Below, in pieces: positions 38,434 to 48,801 of a stretch of DNA of 64,000 bases. The notes beneath the pieces were generated by a model that saw only the letters and a program-made list of their open reading frames with translations, did no database searches and was not told the origin of the DNA. Position 1 is the stretch's first letter. Each line of letters opens with the position of its first letter. Origin of the DNA: Chthoniobacteraceae bacterium (lineage in GTDB: Bacteria > Verrucomicrobiota > Verrucomicrobiia > Chthoniobacterales > Chthoniobacteraceae); contig JAQGOL010000042.1 of NCBI GenBank assembly GCA_028293625.1, positions 278,835 to 342,834 on the forward strand. Reading direction: 5' to 3'. A program made the translations under genes and the position numbers.

Positions 38434-41400
38434 ATGCGGCCCCCTCTCCCTTTCTTCATCGCCATCCTTGCCTTCCAATTCGCGGTTTTCGCCGCGGACG
38501 AAAGCGCTCCCTCGACCCATATCAACGCGCGCATGATGCAGATGCCCGCCGTATCGGCCACGCAGATTGCATTTGTATACGCAGGCGATATTTGGATTGT
38601 GCCCAAAAGCGGCGGTCCGGCCACGCGCCTCACCACCACCAAGGGCGCGGAGAGTTTTCCGCGATTTTCTCCCGACGGCACGCAGGTGGCCTTTAGCGGC
38701 AATTACGAGGGCAACACCGATCTTTATGTGATCCCGGTCGATGGCGGCGAACCGCTGCGCATCACCCATCACGGCGACGCCGAACGGATGCTCGGCTGGT
38801 ATCCGGATGGCAAATCGATCCTTTTTGAGTCGGAGATGACCAGCTTCACCAACCGGGTCGGACAGCTTTATAAAGTCGCGGCCACCGGTGGTTTGCCTGA
38901 GAAATTACCCGTCCCCTACGGCGAATTCGGCGCGATTTCACCCGATGGCAAACAGCTTGCGTACACGACGATTTCCACCGATTTCGCCACGTGGAAACGC
39001 TACCGCGGCGGCATGGCTCCCGATATCTGGCTTTTTGATCTGGAAACGCTCGCAGCTGAAAACGTCACCGACAATGCCGCCAACGATTCGCAACCGATGT
39101 GGCACGGGTCGACCCTCTATTTTCTTTCCGATCGCGACGCGTATCGCCGGGAAAACATCTGGGCGTATAATTCACTGACCAAAACGCTCCGCCAGGTCAC
39201 CAAATTCACCGACTCGGATATCCGCTTCCCGAGTATCGGCCCCGACTCGATCGTCTTTGAAAACGGCGGCCGCCTCTCGCTGCTCGACATCTCCTCTGAA
39301 CAGGTAAGTGCGGTCGATGTGACCGTCGTCAGCGACCGGGCCACCTTGCGGCCCCGGGTGGAAAATGTGGGCGGTCTGATCCGTAACGCCACTTTATCGC
39401 CCACGGGCAAACGCGCACTGTTTGAGGCCCGCGGCGAGATCTTCAGCGTGCCGGTTGAGCACGGCGTGATCTTTAATCTTACCGAGTCGAGTGGCGTGGC
39501 CGAGCGTTATCCGGCATGGTCGCCGGATGGAAAGTGGATCGCTTATTTTAGTGATCGTACCGGCGAATATGAGCTGACCGTGCGTCCGGCCGATTCAAAG
39601 GGGCCCGAGCAGACCTTGACCAGACTCGGACCCGGCTGGCGTTACCAACCTTACTGGTCGCCCGACAGCCACAAAGTGGTCTTTATCGACAGCGCGATGC
39701 GGATCCATCTGCACGATCTGGAGTTGAAAAAAACCGAGGTTATTGGCCAGCAGCTCTGGCACTACAATAGCGACCTCGAGAGATTTCAGGCGGGCTGGTC
39801 CCCCGATAGCCGCTGGCTGACCTACGCCGGCGACACGGAAAATCGCCAGACCGCCATTATCCTCTACGATACCAGGGATAAACGATCGTATCAGGTCACA
39901 AGCGGGTTTCTCGATGACGACATGCCGGTCTTTGATCCGGACGGCAAATATCTCTATTACCGCACCAAGCGCTGGTTCGATCCGATCTACAGCGATTACG
40001 AGCCAACCTGGGTTTACGCCAACGGCCAGGCAATCATCGCCGTGCCGCTGCGCAAGGATGTCCCCTCGCCGCTCGCTCCTCGCAATGATGACGAAAAAAA
40101 GGAGGTGCCTTCGGTGGAGGAAAAAAAACCCGAGGAGAAAAAAGACGACGCTCCAAAGGACGACAAATCCGGCATCGACGAGAAAAAACCGGAAACCGCC
40201 CTTGAGGAACAAAAGCGGACGGAAATCGCGAGACTGGCTGACATTCGCAATGCCTCCCCGTTTTCCCGAAGGCCCGGGGATAAGCGAGCGAAGCCTGTGG
40301 AAATTGACATTGAAGGATTTGAATCGCGCGCTGTGGTAATGCCTCCAGGGGGCGGTGTGTTTAACGCGCTGCTGGCGCTTCCAGGCAAAATCCTGTTCAC
40401 CCGGGCGCCCAGGTCCGGCTCGGGCACCAAAACGCGGCCGCTTTCCATATACGATCTGGAAAAGCGGGAGGAAAAAGTCCTTTACGACGACGCCAGCCAG
40501 GTGGAGCTCTCCGCCGATGGGAAGAAGTTGCTCGTTTCGAAGGGACGCATTTGGGAAATCATTGGCGCCACGGGAACCGAAGGGGCTCGCGTGGAAAAAC
40601 CGCTTGCCACCGGCTCGATTGAAATGACCATCGATCCGCCGGCGGAATGGCAGCAACTCTTCAACGACGCCTGGCGGATCGAGCGCGATTTCTTTTACGA
40701 CCCCGGCATGCACGGTGTGAATTGGAAAGCGATGCGCGAGCGTTACGGCAAACTGATGGAAGACGCCGTGACGCGGTGGGATGTCAACCATGTGCTTGGA
40801 GAATTGCTCGGTGAACTCAGCGTCTCCCATGCGTATCGCGGCGGCGGCGATGTTGAAACCCCGGCCGCCAGGCCGGTCGGTTATCTGGGCTGCGATTTTG
40901 CCCTCCAGCAAGGCGCCTATCGCATCGCTTCAATTCTCGATGTGGCGCCTTGGGAATACAACGTCCGTGCGCCGCTTCGCCAGCCCGGTCTCGATGTGAA
41001 GGCCGGCGACTGGCTCCTGGCCGTCAACGGGCGGCCTATTGACACCGCCAAAGATCCATGGGCGGCGTTTCAAGGCCTCGCCGACAAACCCGTTTTCCTG
41101 ACCGTCAACGGCAAACCGTCCATGGATGGGGCCCGGGAGATCCTGGTCCAGACCTTGGAAAGCGAAGCGACCCTGCGCGCTTCGGCCTGGCGTGAGGAAA
41201 ACCGGCGCCGCGTCGATAAAGCAAGCAATGGCCGCATCGGCTACATCTATGTCCCCAATACCGGCATTGATGGACAAAATGAACTTTACCGGCAGTTTCG
41301 CGCGCAGTTTACCAAGCCGGGTCTTATCATCGATGAACGCTGGAATTCCGGCGGGCAAATTCCTGACCGTTTTATCGAGCTTTTGGGACGCCGGGTCAGC

Positions 41401-41847
41401 GCTTACTGGGGCGTCCGCGACGGGCACGACTGGCAGACTCCACAGATCGCCCACAACGGATCCAAGGCCATTCTGGCAAACGGCTGGAGCGGGTCGGGTG
41501 GCGATTGTTTCCCATGGCTTTTCAGCAATGCCGGCCTCGGTCCAATCATCGGGCAGCGCACCTGGGGCGGGCTCATCGGCATGACGGGAGCCCCGCTGCT
41601 GATCGATGGCGGCCATGTGACGGTTCCCACGTTTAGTATTTACGATACCAACGGCGAATGGGTCATTGAAGGGCACGGAGTCGATCCTGACATCGCTGTC
41701 GTCGACGATCCGGCGCAGCTGGCCAAAGGGATCGATCCCCAACTGGAACGGGCCATTGAGGAAGTATTAGGCAATCTCAAAACGCGTTCAGGCGCTGCGC
41801 CGAAAAGACCGATCTATCCCAATCGGGCCGGGACAATAGCTCCATAG
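38434..41847 (+). CDS. Tricorn-like S41 protease, exported
   Basis: 1137 residues. The signal peptide is PFFIAILAFQFAVFAADE. N-terminal TolB-like and second beta-propellers (about 35-540) carry repeated SPDGKQL-type turns. An acidic/Lys-rich linker (about 546-605) is followed by a C1-type helical region, PDZ (about 850-930) and the S41 core. Tricorn catalytic positions can be assigned: Ser798-His799 (LSVSHAYRG), Ser1021 (WSGSGGDC) and Glu1079 (VIEGHGVDPD). It is probably a periplasmic peptidase that gates substrates through the propellers. The ATG at 38434 is preferred over a TTG at 38425. It stands alone between the typA terminator and the LTD/CotH gene. Confidence 0.92.
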   Translation: MRPPLPFFIAILAFQFAVFAADESAPSTHINARMMQMPAVSATQIAFVYAGDIWIVPKSGGPATRLTTTKGAESFPRFSPDGTQVAFSGNYEGNTDLYVIPVDGGEPLRITHHGDAERMLGWYPDGKSILFESEMTSFTNRVGQLYKVAATGGLPEKLPVPYGEFGAISPDGKQLAYTTISTDFATWKRYRGGMAPDIWLFDLETLAAENVTDNAANDSQPMWHGSTLYFLSDRDAYRRENIWAYNSLTKTLRQVTKFTDSDIRFPSIGPDSIVFENGGRLSLLDISSEQVSAVDVTVVSDRATLRPRVENVGGLIRNATLSPTGKRALFEARGEIFSVPVEHGVIFNLTESSGVAERYPAWSPDGKWIAYFSDRTGEYELTVRPADSKGPEQTLTRLGPGWRYQPYWSPDSHKVVFIDSAMRIHLHDLELKKTEVIGQQLWHYNSDLERFQAGWSPDSRWLTYAGDTENRQTAIILYDTRDKRSYQVTSGFLDDDMPVFDPDGKYLYYRTKRWFDPIYSDYEPTWVYANGQAIIAVPLRKDVPSPLAPRNDDEKKEVPSVEEKKPEEKKDDAPKDDKSGIDEKKPETALEEQKRTEIARLADIRNASPFSRRPGDKRAKPVEIDIEGFESRAVVMPPGGGVFNALLALPGKILFTRAPRSGSGTKTRPLSIYDLEKREEKVLYDDASQVELSADGKKLLVSKGRIWEIIGATGTEGARVEKPLATGSIEMTIDPPAEWQQLFNDAWRIERDFFYDPGMHGVNWKAMRERYGKLMEDAVTRWDVNHVLGELLGELSVSHAYRGGGDVETPAARPVGYLGCDFALQQGAYRIASILDVAPWEYNVRAPLRQPGLDVKAGDWLLAVNGRPIDTAKDPWAAFQGLADKPVFLTVNGKPSMDGAREILVQTLESEATLRASAWREENRRRVDKASNGRIGYIYVPNTGIDGQNELYRQFRAQFTKPGLIIDERWNSGGQIPDRFIELLGRRVSAYWGVRDGHDWQTPQIAHNGSKAILANGWSGSGGDCFPWLFSNAGLGPIIGQRTWGGLIGMTGAPLLIDGGHVTVPTFSIYDTNGEWVIEGHGVDPDIAVVDDPAQLAKGIDPQLERAIEEVLGNLKTRSGAAPKRPIYPNRAGTIAP

Positions 41848-41948
41848 AAATCCCTCTTTCTAATCGTCCGAGCGAAAAGCGAGGAGCAGATCAAGTGCGG
41901 CTCGCCATCCGCAAAAACTGAGCGTTAGTGTCTCCTTTTGTCCCCCCC

Positions 41949-44900
41949 ATGAAACTTCGTTTCTTCTTATTTCTTCTCGCAATTGCCTCACTGCTCCATG
42001 CGGGCCCGCCTGTTGATGGTGTCGTCACCTTCAACGAAATCATGTATCATCCCGCCTCTGGCGGCGATGCAGGCGAATGGATTGAACTGCACAATCAAAT
42101 GGGCGTCGCGGTTGATCTTAGCGGATGGAAGATTGAAGGGGCGATCGATTTTGCCTTTCCCAATGGCACCGTCATCGTTGGCGGCACGGACCTGGTAATC
42201 GCCAAAACGCCGGCCTCTTTCCCGGGGTCGCTCGGACCCTTTACTGGAACCCTGAACAACAGTGGGGAAACTCTTCGCCTGGTTGATAACAACGCCAGGC
42301 TCATGGATCAGGTAAGCTACAGCGATGGCGGTGATTGGCCTGTTGCGGCGGATGGCTCCGGTGTATCACTTTCAAAGCGCTCGGCCGATTCAGGATCCGT
42401 TTCCGCATTGAACTGGACGACAAGCACACTTGTCGGCGGCACGCCCGGGGCCGCGAATTTCCCGCCTCCACCGCTTCCGGTTACTACCCGTGTCATTGGG
42501 CTCGCGAGTACCTGGAAATTCAATAACTCGGGGGCGGCGCCGGATCCGGCATGGAAAACGACGACTTTCTCCGAGGCCGGATGGACGGGGGGATTGGCTG
42601 GATTTGATTTCGGCGATACAACCATTTTTCAGGATGCGCCCGCTCAAAATGCCGGTGGAATCTGGAGCGTGCTTCCTTGGAGCGGCGACGGGGATTCCCG
42701 CATAGCTTCCACCAAGAGCTACACCCACAAGATAGGGTTGAACCGGGGAAGCGCCTACACTGCAATTAATGGAGTTGTTTTCGATTCACCGGGCACGGGT
42801 GTGACCAGTGGAGCCAATTGGGCGCTGCTGGGAGCCACGGACTCCTTTACAGGAAACGGCACCACGGGTGGCTCAAACAATCTGCCTGCCGGGACCGGCA
42901 GCCGCCAGCTTTGCGAAGAGTTTCTCTATGGTGCTGCTTACACGGGCGGCGTCTCCCGCATTCAACTTGCAGGGCTAACCGCCGGGCAAACCTACACGAC
43001 AACCTTTTACGCGACCGGTTATGGCGACGCGTCGGGACGCCTTGTCCGTATCACGCCCAGTGATAGCAACGCTCCTTACGTCGTGGACGAAAATGCCACC
43101 AATAGTGGCAACGGCCTTTTGTTAAGATATCATTACACGGCTCCGGGCAACGGTGTCATCACATTCGACTTTTTACCTCTGAGCGCGGGCACATGGCATC
43201 ATTATGCTTTCAGCAACGAAGTAGCCGGTGCGATCACTCCCGAGACAGGCGTCACTGGCGTCACGGTAGCCGGCTTCAGCAGTGAACTAACCAGCGGCGG
43301 ATTTACCCGCGGAGCTGTTAACACGGTCAACGGCTCCGGGCTGAATGCCGGCCAGCATGGCACGACTCCCGAAGGCGCCATGTGGCTTTCTACCGGCACC
43401 TTCCTCGCTCCCAATGATCCGCTTCCGGCGGTCATTACTTACGACCTTGGCGCTGCCGTCCATCTTACTTCTCTACACGTCTGGAACTATAACGAAACCA
43501 ATCTATCGAGTCGCGGTGCCAAACAGGTGGAAGTCCTTGTCTCCCCCACCCCGGGCGGTCCCTTTACCTCCGCGGGCACCTTCACATTCATAAAAGCTTC
43601 GGCAGCTGCGACCGAGCCCGGACAGCATCTGGAAATTGACCAGCCGAATGTGCGCCAGGTCCGCTTCAACATCGTTTCCAATTATGGCGACGCCAATCAA
43701 CTGACCGGCCTGAGTGAAATCAGATTTTTCAAGGAAGGCCTGCCTCCCGATCCCACCCCGGTCCCGTATAAGGCGGCGATAACCACGCTATTTAATACCG
43801 GCCTCACCCAAAGCGGAACCCTGGCGGCGGTCGGCAGCGGCGACGTGCACTTCGCCAATGCCGGAGTCCCCGCAATCGTTCAGGCAGCGCATCCGGCATG
43901 GCTCGGACCCGATGGAATCTCGCAATGGATTGGCCTTTCAGCCAGCGGCCAGGACAACGTCGCTACCGGACAGTTTACCTACCGCACAACTTTCAGCCTC
44001 AGCGACTACAACGCGTCGAGTGCGGAGATCAAGTTCTACGTTGCTTCGGACAACAGTCTCGACAATGTGCTGCTAAACGGCACCGCAAAATCGGTCTCCG
44101 CGGGGGGATTTGCCAGCATGCTTGGACCTTTCACCATCAGCGGCCCATTTAATGCCGGCGCCAACACCGTTGACTTTGTTTGGACCAACGCCGGTGACAT
44201 CCCGAATCCAGGCGGGCTGAGGATCAAGTGGGAAGCTCAGGCATCGCCTCACTTGAAGAACACGACGCTGTCAGCCAATCCGGTGGCGACTTACTTCCGT
44301 CAGAAATTCAGCTACAATGGCAACCCGCTTTCCGCCTACCGTCTTCTGCTGAATTACATCGCCGATGACGGTGCGGTTTTTTATCTCAATGGAGAGGAAT
44401 TACACCGGGTAAACATGCCGGCCGGCGCGCCGACTGAAATAACGAACGCCTCCAGTGACGTCGTTTATCCCAGGCTCAGCGGACAGCTTGAAGTCCCCGC
44501 GGGCGCGCTTTTGACAGGCGAAAACGTACTCGCCGTCGAACTCCATCAATCGAGCTCAGTGCGAGCCGATGCGTTTTTTCTTGCCACGCTTGATGTGGTT
44601 GAAACCGTGCCGTTGCCAAGCACGGCCAAGTCGATTGAGCTAAGTGAACTTGGAAGCGCCACAGCGGCGGCCGGAACATTCTTTATTGAACTGCATAACA
44701 CCACCACGAGCGCCCTTACGCTAACGGGTTATAGCCTGCGCAGTTCCTCTGGCGCACAGTATACCTTTCCCTCCGGTCTCCTCGCCCCCGGCGCCTTTCT
44801 ATCGCTTAGTGAAACAACCCTTGGATTCCGACCGCTCGATGGCGAGAAACTCTTCCTGATTAGCCCGGTTCAAACGACGGTCCTCGACGCCGTCATCTTA

Positions 44901-47900
44901 AAAAATCACGCTCAGGCAAGAGACGCTTCGGGCCGTTTTCTTACTCCAAACGTTAGCTCTCCTGGGACCGCCAATACTTTCAGTCTTAACACCGCGATCG
45001 TGATCAATGAGATCATGTATCATCATCATCCGAACTTTCTGGCCACTGGCGCGGTCGATTCTCCCGAGGAATGGGTTGAGCTCTATAACCGCAGCACAGC
45101 TGCAGTCGACCTCAGGGATTGGAAGTTGCGCGGTGGCCTCAGTTTTGATTTTGCAGCCGGAACCATTCTCCCGGCCGGCGGCTACCTCGTTTTGGCCAGG
45201 GATGCGCAGGCGCTTCTTGCCAAGTTTCCGGGAATCAATGCCATCGGAAATTTGTCCGGCAGCCTCTCCCATTCCGACGATGTCGTCCGAATCGAAGACG
45301 CAAATGGCAACCCCGTCAATGAAGTGCACTATTACCATGGGGGCCGATGGGACGAACGCGCCGCCGGAGGCGGATCGAGTCTGGAACTGCGCAACCCAAT
45401 GATGGACAACTCGGTGCCGGAAGCGTGGACAGCGAGTGACGAGTCGGCCAAGAGTGCATGGCAGACATTTGCTTACCAGGGGACTGCGGCAATCTATCCC
45501 GGCAGCAACGAACCCAATATTTACAATGAGTTTGTTGCCGGGTTGCTTAGCTCGGGCGAGTTTCTAATTGATGACATCAGCGTCAAGGAAGTCAGCGTCG
45601 GCAGCCGCGAATGCATTCAGAACGGCAACTTCGAATCAGGCACCGCCACAGCGTGGCGTTTGCTTGGAAACCATGGCAGTCACGGCCGCAGCATCGTTGT
45701 AAACGATCCGGCTGCCGGAGGAGGGAAGGTGCTGAAGGTGGTTGCCACCGGCGCGACCGAGCACATGCATAATCACTGCGAAACCACGCTAAAGAGCGGT
45801 GGCAGTTACGTGACGATTCAGCCCGCCAACACTTACAACATCAGTTTTCGGGCGCGCTGGCTAAGCGGATCGCCCAGACTTCAAACACGGCTCTATTTCA
45901 ACCGCCTTGTTCGCCAGCATCTGCTCCCGATCCCGGCAAATACAGGCACTCCGGGCACCGCAAATTCCGCTTTTATTCCAAATGCCGGCCCCACTTACAC
46001 GGGCCTCAGTCATTCCCCTGTTCTGCCGGAAGCCGGCGCGCCTGTTAGTGTGCGCGTCGCCGCGGCTGATTCGGATGGGATTGCTCAACTAAAGCTTCAA
46101 TGGCGGATCGATGGGACTGCCTGGAACAGCAGCGCAATGACACTCAAAGCGGGCTATTTTGAGGGGACAATCCCTCCCCAGATCGCCGGTTCGCTTGTTC
46201 AGTTCTATGTGGAAGGCAAGGATACTCCGGGCGCCATTTCCACATTCCCGGCCGCAGGCATCGCGTCTCGTGCTTTCATCCGCTGGCAGGACGGCACCAC
46301 ACCCGCCAGCGCCGCGCCGGGCCTGCGGATCCTCATGGCAACCGCGGACGCCGACTTCATGCACTCAGCCACCAACGTCATGAGTAACGACGGGTTCCCA
46401 TGCACGATCGTTTATCGTGAAAACGAAGTATTCTACGATGCAACCGTCCGGCTTAAATCAAGCATGCGAGGCCGTTTCGCCGATATCCGCCTCGGATTTG
46501 CAATCGGATTTGATCCGATGCACGTCTTTCGAGGAGCGCATGAAGGGATCAATTTAGATCGGAGCGGTTATGGACGCGGAACGACGGGAAGCGGCAATGG
46601 GCAGTCGGAAATCATCGACTGGCATTTCTTTAATCGCGCCGGTGGAATCCCTTCGATGTATAATGATCTGGCTTACCTGATCGCGCCCCGCAACGTGCAT
46701 ACCGGCTCGGCCATGCTGACGATGGCAGAGTTCAACGACGTTTATCTTGATAGTCAGTATTCCGGCGGCGCGAATACGCCTACTTTCAAATACGAACTCA
46801 TCTATTATCCAACCACGACCACAGGCGGCCCGGAAGGCCTGAAACTGCCTCAGCCCGATAACGTGATTGGGGTGGAGTTCGGCACAATTAATTCGGCCGA
46901 TAAAGAAGCGTTCCGGTGGAATTTCCTGATCGGCAATGCGCGCAGTGACGATGATTTTACGCGTCTCATCAACCTTAACAACACCTTCAGGCTCGCCGGC
47001 GCTTCATACGCCGCGGCGTTGCCCGGCGCGATTGACGTCAACCAATGGCTGCGCACAGCCGCGGCACTTTCCCTGGCAGGCATCGGCGATAATTACGCCA
47101 CCACGAGCGGCGCCTGGCATAATCTGAAATTGTATCATCGTCCTGATGGCCGAATCCTTTACCTGCCGTGGGACCTTGATTTTCAGGACCGCCCGGCAAA
47201 CGATCCGCTGGTTATCAACCCGGACATCAGCGCGATCATGGCGGCAAACCCGGCAAACGACCGGCTCTTTTACGGGCACTTGCTCGACATTATTAATACG
47301 AGCTTCAACTCCGCTTACCTAAGCTCCTGGGTTAGTCATTACCAGGCTTTCACGACGTCGGGCGGCAACTGGAACGAGATCCTGACCTATGTGGATGCGC
47401 GCACAGCTTTCGTGCAAACACAGATCAATGCGGCTTATCCCCCGGTTGCTTTTACAATTACAACCAATGGCGGCAACGACTTCACAGCCGCGGGTCCCAC
47501 CGTCACCCTTTCCGGCAACGGCTGGATCAACGTGCGCACCATTCGCGTCAAAGGGAGCGGCCTCGCCTTGAACGTTACCTGGACTGGACGCAACAGCTGG
47601 CAGGTAGCCATTCCTGTCGCTCCGGGCGCCAATGCCATTGTCATCGAAGGAGTGGATCCACAGGGCAACGTGGTTGGATCGGATACCATCGCTGTCACAA
47701 GCACCGGCTCCATTGCGCCCGCCGCTGCCGGCAACCTGGTGGTGTCCGAACTTCATTACAATCCCATGGACTTGACGGCCGCTGAACAAACCCAGGGGAT
47801 TACCGATCACGATGACTTCGAGTTCATCGAGATCATGAACATCAGTAACTTCTCGGTGAACCTTGCCGGTGTCCGGTTTGTCGGCGGAATTGATTATAAT

Positions 47901-48584
47901 CTGCCCGGTGCCACGATTCCCCCCGGAGCGCGTCTGATTATACCGCGGCGCACGGCAGCCTTTGCGATGCGGCACCCCGGAGTGACAGCCGCCCCGGAAT
48001 ACTATCAGCCGGGCGTGAACTTCCTCTCCAATAGCGGCGAAGAACTGGCTTTGATCGCCGCCAATGGCATCGATATCGAACGGTTTAATTATAAAGACGC
48101 ATTCCCATGGCCGGTGACACCCGATGGCTCCGGTCCATCGCTGGTGCGGATCGCGCCCCGGGTTAATTCCAATCCGAATGATCCACTTAACTGGCGTGCG
48201 AGCTCTGCCAATGAAGGAAACCCGGGTGGTTCCGACGCAATAACGCCGCCAGTCAATCCGGATAACGATGATGACAACGACGGGATACCGAACCTCGCTG
48301 AATACGCGCGCGGTGCCGGGGCGGCTCCCGTGGCAGTCAACGCCCTCTTTGGAGGTATTCCATTCCTGACATTCTCCATTGAGCGCAATCCATTCGCTGA
48401 CGCGTCCTGGGAAATTGAAACATCGACTTCGCTTTCAAACTGGTCCCCGGTGGCCGGCACGCTGACCACGACAGGAAGGACGACGCTTCCTGATGGCATC
48501 GAGCGGATTACCTTTCGAGGCACCTCGCCAATCGGAGCTACTCCAAGCCAGTTCCTGCGGACGAAGATTCGAGTCAACCCGTAG
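41949..48584 (+). CDS. Giant exported LTD/CotH protein
   Basis: 2211 residues. The signal peptide is KLRFFLFLLAIASLLHA. Modules by approximate residue: lamin-tail domain 1 (20-150, FNEIMYHPASGGDAGEW), a beta-rich domain, a discoidin-like domain (430-600), another beta-sandwich (765-890), lamin-tail 2 (890-1010), lamin-tail 3 (1015-1157, INEIMYHHHPN), a carbohydrate-binding-like part, a CotH kinase-like domain (1457-1830, with LYHRPDGRILYLPWDLDFQD), lamin-tail 4 (1914-2095), and an acidic DNDDDNDGIPNLAEY spacer leading to a C-terminal beta domain. CotH proteins are atypical kinases and LTD modules are common in PVC surface proteins. Probably cell-surface or secreted; target unknown. A C7 run abuts the ATG. 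Confidence 0.9.
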   Translation: MKLRFFLFLLAIASLLHAGPPVDGVVTFNEIMYHPASGGDAGEWIELHNQMGVAVDLSGWKIEGAIDFAFPNGTVIVGGTDLVIAKTPASFPGSLGPFTGTLNNSGETLRLVDNNARLMDQVSYSDGGDWPVAADGSGVSLSKRSADSGSVSALNWTTSTLVGGTPGAANFPPPPLPVTTRVIGLASTWKFNNSGAAPDPAWKTTTFSEAGWTGGLAGFDFGDTTIFQDAPAQNAGGIWSVLPWSGDGDSRIASTKSYTHKIGLNRGSAYTAINGVVFDSPGTGVTSGANWALLGATDSFTGNGTTGGSNNLPAGTGSRQLCEEFLYGAAYTGGVSRIQLAGLTAGQTYTTTFYATGYGDASGRLVRITPSDSNAPYVVDENATNSGNGLLLRYHYTAPGNGVITFDFLPLSAGTWHHYAFSNEVAGAITPETGVTGVTVAGFSSELTSGGFTRGAVNTVNGSGLNAGQHGTTPEGAMWLSTGTFLAPNDPLPAVITYDLGAAVHLTSLHVWNYNETNLSSRGAKQVEVLVSPTPGGPFTSAGTFTFIKASAAATEPGQHLEIDQPNVRQVRFNIVSNYGDANQLTGLSEIRFFKEGLPPDPTPVPYKAAITTLFNTGLTQSGTLAAVGSGDVHFANAGVPAIVQAAHPAWLGPDGISQWIGLSASGQDNVATGQFTYRTTFSLSDYNASSAEIKFYVASDNSLDNVLLNGTAKSVSAGGFASMLGPFTISGPFNAGANTVDFVWTNAGDIPNPGGLRIKWEAQASPHLKNTTLSANPVATYFRQKFSYNGNPLSAYRLLLNYIADDGAVFYLNGEELHRVNMPAGAPTEITNASSDVVYPRLSGQLEVPAGALLTGENVLAVELHQSSSVRADAFFLATLDVVETVPLPSTAKSIELSELGSATAAAGTFFIELHNTTTSALTLTGYSLRSSSGAQYTFPSGLLAPGAFLSLSETTLGFRPLDGEKLFLISPVQTTVLDAVILKNHAQARDASGRFLTPNVSSPGTANTFSLNTAIVINEIMYHHHPNFLATGAVDSPEEWVELYNRSTAAVDLRDWKLRGGLSFDFAAGTILPAGGYLVLARDAQALLAKFPGINAIGNLSGSLSHSDDVVRIEDANGNPVNEVHYYHGGRWDERAAGGGSSLELRNPMMDNSVPEAWTASDESAKSAWQTFAYQGTAAIYPGSNEPNIYNEFVAGLLSSGEFLIDDISVKEVSVGSRECIQNGNFESGTATAWRLLGNHGSHGRSIVVNDPAAGGGKVLKVVATGATEHMHNHCETTLKSGGSYVTIQPANTYNISFRARWLSGSPRLQTRLYFNRLVRQHLLPIPANTGTPGTANSAFIPNAGPTYTGLSHSPVLPEAGAPVSVRVAAADSDGIAQLKLQWRIDGTAWNSSAMTLKAGYFEGTIPPQIAGSLVQFYVEGKDTPGAISTFPAAGIASRAFIRWQDGTTPASAAPGLRILMATADADFMHSATNVMSNDGFPCTIVYRENEVFYDATVRLKSSMRGRFADIRLGFAIGFDPMHVFRGAHEGINLDRSGYGRGTTGSGNGQSEIIDWHFFNRAGGIPSMYNDLAYLIAPRNVHTGSAMLTMAEFNDVYLDSQYSGGANTPTFKYELIYYPTTTTGGPEGLKLPQPDNVIGVEFGTINSADKEAFRWNFLIGNARSDDDFTRLINLNNTFRLAGASYAAALPGAIDVNQWLRTAAALSLAGIGDNYATTSGAWHNLKLYHRPDGRILYLPWDLDFQDRPANDPLVINPDISAIMAANPANDRLFYGHLLDIINTSFNSAYLSSWVSHYQAFTTSGGNWNEILTYVDARTAFVQTQINAAYPPVAFTITTNGGNDFTAAGPTVTLSGNGWINVRTIRVKGSGLALNVTWTGRNSWQVAIPVAPGANAIVIEGVDPQGNVVGSDTIAVTSTGSIAPAAAGNLVVSELHYNPMDLTAAEQTQGITDHDDFEFIEIMNISNFSVNLAGVRFVGGIDYNLPGATIPPGARLIIPRRTAAFAMRHPGVTAAPEYYQPGVNFLSNSGEELALIAANGIDIERFNYKDAFPWPVTPDGSGPSLVRIAPRVNSNPNDPLNWRASSANEGNPGGSDAITPPVNPDNDDDNDGIPNLAEYARGAGAAPVAVNALFGGIPFLTFSIERNPFADASWEIETSTSLSNWSPVAGTLTTTGRTTLPDGIERITFRGTSPIGATPSQFLRTKIRVNP

Positions 48585-48801
48585 GCACGCTTTAGGCTGA
48601 TTGCATTCGCTCGGGTATTTCGGTGGAAATAAGTTCCGGGGATAATCTTATCCGTCGGCGATTGCCGAACTAAGAATCCCGGCTGCCGCGGTGTTATTAT
48701 TGTATCTTGCGGATGCTGATAGAGCGGGAGTAGTCTGCGGTTCCCCCTGCCCGTCTGCCTTTCGCGATAGGTCCCAAACGTCCCCGCCGGAGAACTTGCT
48801 T

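Noticed and set aside
39595..40911. 438-codon minus-strand frame inside the tricorn-like gene
   Set aside because: Antisense shadow; the plus strand shows catalytic motifs of a known family.
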